Assembly (NCBI GenBank): GCA_021324935.1
Contig: JAJPIE010000090.1
Location: forward strand, 1 to 64,000
Direction of reading: 5' to 3'
Source of the DNA: Acidobacteriota bacterium
GTDB taxonomy: Bacteria; Acidobacteriota; Terriglobia; Acidiferrales; UBA7541
Length of the DNA stretch: 64,000 bases
The position numbers and the translations under genes were made by a program. Positions 25,736 through 32,925 of this stretch are shown here, in pieces. Each line of letters starts with the position of its first letter. Positions within the stretch are counted from its first letter, which is position 1. The notes under the pieces are model-generated. The model was given only the letters and a program-made list of their open reading frames with translations, did no database searches and was not told where the DNA came from.

Positions 25736-26804
25736 TTTTTCTCTTCTTATAGCGCGTGCGCAGGATCGAAAGCGCGAGCATCGCCATAAAAATCACCAGC
25801 AATCCGAACGTCGCTTTGGGAACCGAACAAGCGCGCTTGGGCATGATCGACATTCCCCCGTAAACAAATTCGATGTGCACCCAATAGACGAGCAGCGACG
25901 TGTTGCCCAGTTGCATCAACGGGCTGAAGCCCGCCTCCGCGAACCCCCAGCGGCACCATGCGTACACCAGGAACAAAACTATGAGAAGGATGCCGCAGCG
26001 CATCAGCAGAAAATTGGGATCGGAATGCCAGTAATCGTAAACCGCGTAGAGATGCACGGGCGATGCGTCGAAGACCAGCGAAAGCAAGCAGGCCGCAACC
26101 CCGGAAAATCCCAGCAGGCAAAAAAACAACGCCTCGCGGCCGCGGGCGAAAGACGTGTACAGCAGAAAGCCAACGGCAAGGCCCGCAAAGGCAAACGCGG
26201 ACCAAGGAAAGAGCGGGAAGAGCCAGGGCTGCGGCTGATGATAAATGTGCACGCCATTGACGTAGGACTCGAGCGGCCAGGGGAGCCAGAGAGGGCGGAA
26301 GTTGGTCCAGAGCGGCGGCGTCAGCATGGCGATGCAAGTGGCGGCCGCAATTCCGCCGACGATGGAACGAGTGCGGGCCATATCCGCTTCCGCCGCCGAA
26401 GTAAACCAACCAAGCACCGCCATCAACATCATCGAGAGACCCAGAATGTTGAGAATGTCCACGCGCAGGAGGTCGGTCCAGGGCGCCGACCGATAACCCA
26501 GCGCGAATTCCTGGACGCGGAACAGCAGGCCGAGCGCAAAGATTTCCGCGCCGCGCAGAGCGGTCTGTTTCAGGATCGCGTTGCGGGCAATTCCCTTCTC
26601 GCGCAAACGCTCCGTGACCAATGCCATGGAGACTCCGGCAAGGAAGAGGAAAAGCGGCGCGGGAAGCGTGCCTCCAAGCTGCGACCAGTGAAACACCGCG
26701 GAATTGCGCAAGTCCGGGCGCAGCCAGGAATCGTAACAATGCGTTTGAAACATCAGCAGACAGGCAAGGCCGCGCATCCAGTCGATATAGGTAAGGCGCT
26801 TCAT
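25686..26804 (-). CDS. Multi-pass membrane acyltransferase-like protein (DUF1624/HGSNAT-type)
   Basis: About 372 aa with ten or so membrane segments. The opening MKRLTYIDWMRGLACLLMFQTHCYD has the R/D-x-x-RG pattern of DUF1624/heparan-alpha-glucosaminide N-acetyltransferase-like and acyltransferase-3 proteins. LPAPLFLFLAGVSMAL and the late LGNTSLLVYWVHIEFVYG also fit. The ATG at 26802-26804 is chosen because the 73 codons upstream are unlike the family. The 3' end overlaps the FtsB-like gene by 50 bases tail to tail. Substrate unknown. Confidence 0.75.
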   Translation of the reverse strand: MKRLTYIDWMRGLACLLMFQTHCYDSWLRPDLRNSAVFHWSQLGGTLPAPLFLFLAGVSMALVTERLREKGIARNAILKQTALRGAEIFALGLLFRVQEFALGYRSAPWTDLLRVDILNILGLSMMLMAVLGWFTSAAEADMARTRSIVGGIAAATCIAMLTPPLWTNFRPLWLPWPLESYVNGVHIYHQPQPWLFPLFPWSAFAFAGLAVGFLLYTSFARGREALFFCLLGFSGVAACLLSLVFDASPVHLYAVYDYWHSDPNFLLMRCGILLIVLFLVYAWCRWGFAEAGFSPLMQLGNTSLLVYWVHIEFVYGGMSIMPKRACSVPKATFGLLVIFMAMLALSILRTRYKKRKIKVSQPVARPVSAPAT

Positions 26805-27144
26805 ATGGCGAGTAATCTGTAATCGGCGACCGGCAATCAGAAAGAGGATAACAGCGAACCGCGAGCGGTGAACAGGAGGCTTTCGGAGTTGTTGTGTGCG
26901 ATAACAGAGAGGGGGAAAGGTTTTAAGTTTTGAGAACCTGGCTGGCTGCCATGACTTACAGGGCGTCCTTACTGAGCAAACGTTGTTTGTTCCCAGCCGC
27001 TGGGTGTTCGGCCCGGGTTGCATGATTTGGGACTTCCGCTCCCGGCTCGCTGTTCGCTGCTAGCTGTTCGCACTTGCCGATTGCCGCTTCCGGCTATCTG
27101 TTGACTGGGACCATCTAGCTTTGGAAACTGGGGACTCTCAATCG
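26805..27144. repeat. Divergent intergenic region with GCTGTTCGCTGCTAGC-type repeats
   Basis: No gene. Short related words follow one another: TAATCTGTAATCGG, GAACCGCGAGCGGTGAACAGG, CTCGCTGTTCGCTGCTAGC, TGTTCGCACTTGCCG, TTGCCGCTTCCGGCTATC. Similar degenerate strings occur at 10790-10862 and 63455-63560. Promoters for both flanking genes should lie here but none is clear. Confidence 0.4.
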
Positions 27145-28119
27145 ATGAAACAACTGAGCATCTGGAGCGTGCTGGGCATTTGGGCGGGATTGACGCTCGG
27201 CGGAGCGTTCTATGCGGCCTGGCAGGGCTACGGCGGGCGCGCCTTCGCGGTAAGCATGGCGACGTTCGCGATTTTGCTGCTGGGAATGCTGGCGTTCGCC
27301 GCGCGCGGGGTGGCGGAGCGATTTGCTGGCCGCGGCGGGGCGGCGGCGGGTTTCACGTTGGGGGCCTTTGCGTTCATCGTGTTCGTGATGTATCTCGCCG
27401 GGACCGGAACTTTTGCGTTTTCGCGCGCCGCCGCGATGGCGGCCTTTATCTTTGTTCCGCTGGGATTGGCGGCCTCGGCAGAGGGAGCGGCACCCGGCAC
27501 CTGGCAGGATTTTGTGACCATAGCCGGCGTGTGGGCATTCGTGAAGTTTGGGCCTCGCTTCTGGATGTGGCCGTATCCGGGAGAGCGGTTGGCGCATGTC
27601 TTCACTGTGCTGATGGCCGTGAACGTGGCGGTGGCGGCATTTCTGCTGGTGCGGCGCGCGAAGGGCGCCGGCTATTCGATCGGGTGGGGAAATCTTTGGA
27701 CAATTTACGTGGTGGGAAGCTTTGTGGGCTTCGCTTGCATCGCGATTCCGCTGGGGATATCGATGAAGTTCATCGCGTATTCGCCGCGGGTGAGCAGTTG
27801 GGGTGGATTAGCGCTGGGAACGCTGGGCATCTTGTTTTTTACCGCTTGGCCGGAAGAGTTGTTGTTCCGCGGATTGCTGCAGAATTCTCTGGCCCGCACT
27901 TCCAAGAGCGAATTTGCGGGCTGGTGGACCGCGTCGATGCTTTTTGGGCTATCGCACATTACCAACCTGGGATTTCCAAACTGGAGATACGTGATTCTGG
28001 CGTCGATCGCAGGTATTTTTTACGGGTGGGCCTGGAAAAAAACTGGTTCGATCTTTGCGTCGGCGCTGGTGCACGCGGCGGTGGACGTTACCTGGCACTT
28101 TTTGTTTCGGACGTTGTAG
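27145..28119 (+). CDS. CPBP-family intramembrane metalloprotease
   Basis: Multi-pass membrane protease-like protein of 324 aa (ATG at 27145; a TTG at 27121 is also open). The C-terminal CPBP/Rce1 domain is complete: EELLFRGLLQN (motif 1, Glu-Glu-Arg), FGLSHITNLG (motif 2 His) and ALVHAAVDV (motif 3 His). The N-terminal half adds about five membrane segments. Members act in CAAX-like processing or bacteriocin immunity; the target here is unknown. Compare the CPBP-like gene at 17551, which lacks the EE pair. Confidence 0.88.
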   Translation: MKQLSIWSVLGIWAGLTLGGAFYAAWQGYGGRAFAVSMATFAILLLGMLAFAARGVAERFAGRGGAAAGFTLGAFAFIVFVMYLAGTGTFAFSRAAAMAAFIFVPLGLAASAEGAAPGTWQDFVTIAGVWAFVKFGPRFWMWPYPGERLAHVFTVLMAVNVAVAAFLLVRRAKGAGYSIGWGNLWTIYVVGSFVGFACIAIPLGISMKFIAYSPRVSSWGGLALGTLGILFFTAWPEELLFRGLLQNSLARTSKSEFAGWWTASMLFGLSHITNLGFPNWRYVILASIAGIFYGWAWKKTGSIFASALVHAAVDVTWHFLFRTL

Positions 28120-28222
28120 GGCAAGTGAAACAGTGAACGGATGGAACATAGGGTCCACAGAGTGAGGAAAGGAGGAGCCCCCCGGCAAATGGCAGATCAC
28201 TTGCCCAAACAAAGGATGCGCA

Positions 28223-28372
28223 CTAGTCGGAGAACCACTGGCTGCGGTAGGCAACCCACCAGGAGACGGCGAGGATCGGAACGGTGGCTACAACAGCCCA
28301 GACAAACGGCAGGGTGAAGTCTGCGACCAAGCCGAGGGCTGCAAAGAGAAGCCAGAAGATCTTGCGCTGCAT
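28223..28372 (-). CDS. Small membrane protein, 49 residues
   Basis: A short frame with an ATG at 28370-28372 and a TAG at 28223-28225. It encodes a basic start (MQRK), a long hydrophobic stretch (IFWLLFAALGLVADF), a second hydrophobic segment (VWAVVATVPILAVSWWVAY) and a short polar end (RSQWFSD). Two membrane-spanning helices with a K/R N-terminus and a clean stop make it more than chance, although no family is named. It lies between the convergent CPBP gene and the STAS gene. Confidence 0.55.
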   Translation of the reverse strand: MQRKIFWLLFAALGLVADFTLPFVWAVVATVPILAVSWWVAYRSQWFSD

Positions 28373-28583
28373 GGAATCATTCTAGCGTGGATGAACGCGC
28401 CGAAGCGCACGGCGAAAAATGCCTGTGCCACAAGCGATAGCAATCCACCAAGGATCTGGATGCAACTGCGGGCGGCGACCGAATGCACCGCCATCGGACA
28501 GACGATACCGTTGTGCAAAACGCCGCAAATGAGGTACAACGCCTAGCACCAGGGGCCGTTGAACCAGCGGCGAGGAGGCGGCG

Positions 28584-28937
28584 TTGACCGACGGAATGAG
28601 CACGGCGCGGGGCTTTCGCGTGCAACGGCGCGAAACGGAAGACGGCTGGATAGTGGAGTGCTTTGGACGGCTGACCAGCGAAAACGTGCCACTGCTGAAG
28701 GAAGAAATGCGCCAGGCCTGCGGCCGAAAAGGGCGGATCGTGCTGGACCTGAAAGAAGTGCCGATGATGGACAGTTCCGGGTTGGGCGCGGTGGTGACCT
28801 TGCATGTTTCCGCGCGCACACGCGGCTGCAAACTGGAAGTGGTGAATGCCAGCAAGCAGATTCGCGAACTCTTCAGCATGACGAATGTGATCGGATTGTT
28901 TGAAGCAACCGGACGCCATGGCGGCCGGATGATGTGA
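28584..28937 (+). CDS. STAS-domain protein (anti-sigma factor antagonist type)
   Basis: Single STAS domain of about 117 aa. The TTG at 28584 has GAGGAGG five bases upstream, better placed than the in-frame ATG at 28596. The core IVLDLKEVPMMDSSGLGAVVTLH carries the conserved DSSG, where the phosphorylatable Ser sits in SpoIIAA/RsbV proteins. It could set off a partner-switching cascade. A HATPase-like protein is encoded at 45664 but not nearby. The next gene, 57 bases on, is a Pycsar-effector-like membrane protein in the same direction. Confidence 0.85.
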   Translation: MTDGMSTARGFRVQRRETEDGWIVECFGRLTSENVPLLKEEMRQACGRKGRIVLDLKEVPMMDSSGLGAVVTLHVSARTRGCKLEVVNASKQIRELFSMTNVIGLFEATGRHGGRMM

Positions 28938-28952
28938 CGTCAACTAAAATAA

Positions 28953-28969
28953 GGCGGCCTGAAGCCGCC
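28953..28969. repeat. Short hairpin between STAS and membrane protein genes
   Basis: GGCGGC-CTGAA-GCCGCC, a perfect 6-base stem with a 5-base loop and no T-run. It may moderate read-through between the two genes or be one of the dispersed hairpins of this genome. Confidence 0.45.
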
Positions 28970-28993
28970 CCTGGACGATGAGGAGCAGAGAGC

Positions 28994-29566
28994 GTGGGTG
29001 AGCAAGAGCAGGGGTTGATCACGGAGCGCATCGGGTTCGCGTGGAAGAATTTCGACGATCAGCAGGCGATTATTCGCGCGGCGGACCTGAAAGCCGGCTA
29101 CTTGGTGACGTTTCTATTGTTTTTCGGGGCCAGCACGATTCCCCTGGCCCAGCAGGTTCTGCCGAAGCTCCGCTGGCGCACCACGGCGGAAATTCTCGCC
29201 AGCGGCCTCTATGGCGTAACCTACGCGATTTTTGCCGTAGGTTTTGTCGTGGCCCTTTACCTCATTTCGCATGTGCTGACGCCGCGCATCGCCAGGCACC
29301 ACGCCAAGCCTTCCGACGGGAGGGAGTTGCTCTACTACGAGCACGTGGTGCGGCAGCCGAGCAGCGCCGCGTATTTTGAGGCGATGGCCAAGGTCACGCC
29401 GGAGGAGATGCTTCGGAACGTGACGGATCAGGTCTATGAACTGGCGATGATCTGCAAGGTGAAAGTGGACAGCCTGCGCGCGTTTTCTCAGGCCTTCAAG
29501 GTCACACTGGTGGCGTGGTTCCTCAGCACCGGCACCGGATTCTGGGTTATGACCTGGATGAAGTAA
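28994..29566 (+). CDS. Membrane protein resembling Pycsar effectors (PycTM/DUF5706-like)
   Basis: 190 aa. A soluble N-terminus leads into RAADLKAGYLVTFLLFFGAS, which has the D-x-KA before the first membrane segment typical of DUF5706. A second segment follows (ASGLYGVTYAIFAVGFVVALYLI). Then comes a cytoplasmic part with LLYYEHVV...SSAAYFEAM, MLRNVTDQVYELAMICKVKVDSL, and a last segment (FKVTLVAWFLSTGTGFWV). The order matches Pycsar effectors, membrane proteins that respond to cyclic UMP/CMP and depolarise the cell. No cyclase gene flanks it, so a defence role is not shown. GTG start. Confidence 0.55.
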   Translation: MGEQEQGLITERIGFAWKNFDDQQAIIRAADLKAGYLVTFLLFFGASTIPLAQQVLPKLRWRTTAEILASGLYGVTYAIFAVGFVVALYLISHVLTPRIARHHAKPSDGRELLYYEHVVRQPSSAAYFEAMAKVTPEEMLRNVTDQVYELAMICKVKVDSLRAFSQAFKVTLVAWFLSTGTGFWVMTWMK

Positions 29567-29621
29567 GACGCCAGATCCGAAAATAGAGAATCAAATCTGA
29601 CCCTGCGAGCGCGCCCGACGG

Positions 29622-30053
29622 TCAGTCGGCCAGCTTCAGTTTCTCTAAGTAAGCATTATAGGTAGCCTTCACGCGCGCGGGATCAGGCGCGGAGTTGGCG
29701 TGCTCCACAAGCAGGCTGACAAACTGGTCCATGGCCTTATCGATTTCGTCGAAAGCTTCCTTGTTGGTCTTTGAGAGGGCCATGTCTCCGCCGTAATCTT
29801 CCGATTTGTCCCAGGTGCGCTCGAGGATCTTGGCAAGCGTGGCCGCAGTCGCATGATCGCCTTTTTCCGAAGCGTTGAAGGCGAGCTGCGCCAATGCCCG
29901 GTAGGGGCCCATTTTGTTGTTATCCACGCCCGCCGTCTGCGGAACTTTGGATTGCGCCGGGGCGGGAACCGCGAGAAACAGTACGAGAAGGCAACCGGAG
30001 AGAAACAAACCAGCGAATTTGCGGAGAGAAGCTGTTTTGCAACCACCTGTCAT
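29622..30053 (-). CDS. Secreted hypothetical helical protein
   Basis: Not recognised. 143 aa with a signal-type start (KFAGLFLSGCLLVLFLAVPAPAQ). A lipobox-like SGC occurs early but not at the cut. The mature part is helical and resembles a helix-turn-helix repeat: GPYRALAQLAFNASEKGDHATAATLAKILERTWDK. It ends in KVKATYNAYLEKLKLAD-like charged helices. No partner is apparent; the downstream 55 bases lead to the convergent effector-like gene. Confidence 0.6.
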   Translation of the reverse strand: MTGGCKTASLRKFAGLFLSGCLLVLFLAVPAPAQSKVPQTAGVDNNKMGPYRALAQLAFNASEKGDHATAATLAKILERTWDKSEDYGGDMALSKTNKEAFDEIDKAMDQFVSLLVEHANSAPDPARVKATYNAYLEKLKLAD

Positions 30054-30234
30054 AAGTCAAGACCCCCTTTTCTGAAGCGGCAACCGCAGGACCGAGGCGG
30101 AAATTCAACCTGGTCACGGCGCCAATTAGAAAAATCTTAACTGGAAGGAAGGCTCAACGAACCGGATAAGTCTCAAGAGTTAATAGAAGGATGAGGACAG
30201 GAACCCAGCTGATCTTCAGGCGCGAGGCGATGCC

Positions 30235-31260
30235 CTACGCCTGGGGAAGCAGGACGATTTTCCCGGAGATTTGCGCGTTTTCGAGCAGGCGGTTGGCTTC
30301 GGCGGCCTGGCGAAGCGGAAGCTTCGCGGCAATCACGGGCTCAATCTGGCGGGTGGCAAGGAGTTCAAAGAGCCTGGCGAGATCTTCGCGGAACCAGTCC
30401 GGACGGGCGTCGCGGAGATTCTTGATGTTGTACCAATAGGCGCGTCTGCCGTCGGGAATGAGTTTCAGCATGCCGAGGATGGCGAAGCCGAGTCCAGCGG
30501 ACAATTTCCCTTCCGCTACGGCAGAGCTCGCGCCGTAACACACCAGGGTGCCCTGGGCGCGCAGGCAGCGGTAAGAGGCAAGCCAGTGCTTCCCGCCGAT
30601 GGGATCGAGAACACAGTGAACGCCGCCGGGAGAGAGCCGCTCAAGTCGCTCGGCAAAATTTTCGGTGCGGTAATCGATGGGCGTGGCGCCGAGCGAAGAG
30701 ACGATCGTGTGCTTGGCTTTGGAGGCGGTGCCGAACATCCGCAGGCCGGCGATTTTGGCGAGTTGCAGCACCGCGGTGCCCACTCCTCCGGCTGCTCCGT
30801 GGATGAGCGCGGATTGGCCGGGTCGCACGCAGGCGAGGCGGTGCAGCATCTGCCAAGCGGTGACGTAGTTGAGCACCAAGCTAACGGCTTCGGCGGGGTC
30901 GAGGTAGGCGGGAACGCGGACGAGGTGCGTTTCAGGAACAATCGTGTACTGCGCGTAGCCGCCGATCATGGTGAGCGCAGCAACCCGTTGGCCGATCACG
31001 AATTTCTGAACGCCTTCGCCGAGGGCGTCAATGTCACCCACAATGTCATAACCTGGGGAGAACGGAAATGCGGGGATTTTAGGATAGAGGCCGTGCCGCA
31101 TCAGGATATCGGCATAAGCCACGCCGGACGCAAGATTTTTCACTCGGACTTGCCCCGGACCGGGCACAGGCAGGTCCGCTTCGGCAAGCTTGAGCACGTC
31201 AGTCCCGCCCTGGCCGGTGATGACCACACAAAGATTTTTACCCGAAGGCATACCGAGCAA
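30235..31260 (-). CDS. Zinc-free MDR oxidoreductase (quinone oxidoreductase/VAT-1-like)
   Basis: Medium-chain dehydrogenase/reductase of 341 aa. GroES-like N-terminal domain (PGPGQVRVKNLASGVAYADILMR) and Rossmann domain (SALIHGAAGGVGTAVLQLAK, AxxGGVG type). The structural-zinc cysteines are missing, as in quinone oxidoreductases (QOR) and VAT-1 proteins. It probably reduces an activated alkene or quinone with NADPH. It lies directly upstream of thiG in the same direction as dps and others; the 32-base gap to thiG suggests cotranscription, but no pathway link is clear. Confidence 0.85.
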   Translation of the reverse strand: MLGMPSGKNLCVVITGQGGTDVLKLAEADLPVPGPGQVRVKNLASGVAYADILMRHGLYPKIPAFPFSPGYDIVGDIDALGEGVQKFVIGQRVAALTMIGGYAQYTIVPETHLVRVPAYLDPAEAVSLVLNYVTAWQMLHRLACVRPGQSALIHGAAGGVGTAVLQLAKIAGLRMFGTASKAKHTIVSSLGATPIDYRTENFAERLERLSPGGVHCVLDPIGGKHWLASYRCLRAQGTLVCYGASSAVAEGKLSAGLGFAILGMLKLIPDGRRAYWYNIKNLRDARPDWFREDLARLFELLATRQIEPVIAAKLPLRQAAEANRLLENAQISGKIVLLPQA

Positions 31261-31292
31261 ATTTCCGGCTATGGAAATGAACGTCGCGGCCC

Positions 31293-32069
31293 TTACCGGA
31301 CGACACCGGTCAGGGGGCTGGAGGCGGAGGCGTAGAGGCGCTTGGGCATGCGGCCGGCGAGGAAAGCCTTGTGGCCGGCGATGACTGCGTCGTGCATAGC
31401 TTCGGCCATCAGAACAGCATCGGCGGCTTCGGCGATTGCGGTGTTCATCAGCACGCCATCGGCGCCAAGTTCCATCGCCACTGCCGCATCCGACGCCGTG
31501 CCCACGCCGGCATCGACGATCATGGGTACTTCCGTGATGCGCTCGCGCAAGATCCGAAGATTGGCGGGATTTTGTATGCCGAGACCCGAGCCGATGGGCG
31601 CTGCAAGAGGCATCACGGCCGCGGCGCCGGCGTCAATCAACTTGCGCGCGGCGATCAGATCGTCGTTGGTGTACGGCAAAACGACAAAGCCTTCTTTCAC
31701 CAATACCTTTGTTGCCTGCACAAGCTGTTCGGTATCCGGGAACAGCGTTTTTTCGTCGCCAATCACTTCCAGCTTGATCCAGTTGGAGAGGCCGACTTCA
31801 CGGGCAAGGCGCGCGGTGCGGATAGCCTCGTCGGCGGAGTAGCATGCAGCGGTGTTCGGCAATATGAAGATCTTTTCGCGGTCGATGTAATCGAGGAGCG
31901 ATTCTTTCGATTTATCGGTAAGGTTCACGCGGCGCACGGCGACCGTGACCATGTCCGCCCCGGAAGCGGCGTGCGCGCGGGCCATCTCCTGAAAGCTGCG
32001 GTACTTCCCTGTTCCAACGATGAGCCGGGAGTGAAAGGCGCGGCCGGCGATGACGAGTTGATCGGGCAT
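31293..32069 (-). CDS. thiG: Thiazole synthase ThiG
   Basis: Makes the thiazole phosphate of thiamine from DXP, dehydroglycine and ThiS-thiocarboxylate. The ATG at 32067-32069 gives MPDQLVIAGRAFHSRLIVGTGKY, a normal ThiG start, and about 258 aa. DXP Schiff-base lysine in NWIKLEVIGDE; VLPYTNDDLIAARKL, GLGIQNP and IVDAGVGTASDAAVAMELG match throughout. ThiS, ThiH/ThiO and ThiF are not in the window. No TPP riboswitch was recognised upstream. Confidence 0.94.
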   Translation of the reverse strand: MPDQLVIAGRAFHSRLIVGTGKYRSFQEMARAHAASGADMVTVAVRRVNLTDKSKESLLDYIDREKIFILPNTAACYSADEAIRTARLAREVGLSNWIKLEVIGDEKTLFPDTEQLVQATKVLVKEGFVVLPYTNDDLIAARKLIDAGAAAVMPLAAPIGSGLGIQNPANLRILRERITEVPMIVDAGVGTASDAAVAMELGADGVLMNTAIAEAADAVLMAEAMHDAVIAGHKAFLAGRMPKRLYASASSPLTGVVR

Positions 32070-32157
32070 TGGGAGTCTCCGGGGAAATTGTAGTCCTGTT
32101 GCGAGGATTAGGACAAATCGCTCGAGAAGCAATTTCCTCTACCGGCGAGCAGCAACC

Positions 32158-32188
32158 AAAAAAAGCAGGGCCGAGCATGCTCGGCCCC
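32158..32188 (-). terminator. Terminator of the dps transcript
   Basis: A perfect 20-base palindrome (32168-32187, GGGCCGAGCA/TGCTCGGCCC) lies just after the dps stop. On the minus strand it is followed by a run of seven T within the next dozen bases (A-run at 32158-32164 on the plus strand). The stem-plus-T-run form suits a Rho-independent terminator. Confidence 0.75.
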
Positions 32189-32215
32189 TTCGAACAGCAC
32201 TCGTTTAATCCACCG

Positions 32216-32722
32216 TTACGCCTGGATGTGGGCCTCGAGGAACCAGAGGTCCTTGTCCATTTCGCGCGTGATCGAGGTAAAGAGGTCGACGGTGACGGCA
32301 TCGTCGAGGCCCTCTGCCTCCTTGACGGCGGTACGAAGTGCGTTAGTGTAATGCCCCACGTTGTGCACCAGGAACTTCACCATAGCGGGCCCGTCGGCTG
32401 CATTCAGGTCGGCCTCGGGGATGCTGGATTTGGCGGCCGATTCGCGGATGGTGCCGTTGGCGGTCCCGCCGAGCGCGGCAACCCGTTCGGCAATCGTGTC
32501 AACGTGATCCTCGAGGTGTGTGGCGATGGAATCGAAGAGCAGATGGAGCTGGTAAAAATCCTTGCCCTTGACGTTCCAGTGCGCCCATTTCACCTGGCTG
32601 TGAATATCCACGCTGTCGGCAAGGCGTAGGTTCAAGAGGCTGATGAGGGCCTGACGGTTATTCTCTGGGACTCCAACGCTACTGGGATAGGTGCGTGCTG
32701 GTGCAGTTGCTGCTTTTGCCAT
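32216..32722 (-). CDS. dps: Dps-family DNA-binding ferritin-like protein
   Basis: Starvation/oxidative-stress miniferritin, 168 aa, expected dodecamer. The ferroxidase residues occur as usual between subunits: His in VKWAHWNVKG, His and Asp/Glu in HLLFDSIATHLEDHVDTIAERV. GTIRESAAKSSI and HIQA at the end also fit. N-terminal ARTYPSSV may bind DNA. It is monocistronic, with its own terminator directly downstream. The upstream 200 bases to fadD contain no gene; an OxyR or Fur site was not recognised. Confidence 0.95.
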   Translation of the reverse strand: MAKAATAPARTYPSSVGVPENNRQALISLLNLRLADSVDIHSQVKWAHWNVKGKDFYQLHLLFDSIATHLEDHVDTIAERVAALGGTANGTIRESAAKSSIPEADLNAADGPAMVKFLVHNVGHYTNALRTAVKEAEGLDDAVTVDLFTSITREMDKDLWFLEAHIQA

Positions 32723-32925
32723 GGAAGTTACCTCCTTCTCGACGCTTGAGAATTGTCCAGACTATGAGATGTTACGGGGCGCGGAATGGATACGGAATTT
32801 TCAGCTTGGCCGGGCGGGCCATCATTGTGTCTTGGCTCAGGGCGCAGGCCGCGCGTAAAACAGCCTGCGGACAAACTAGCGGCCCTTGAACGGTCGGCCC
32901 CTGCTAGCTGAGGAATCAGAATCGT

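Noticed and set aside
28288..28539. Minus-strand frame with hydrophobic residues upstream of the STAS gene
   Set aside because: It overlaps the better supported 49-residue gene in another frame, and no frame in 28377-28583 shows a family pattern or ribosome site.
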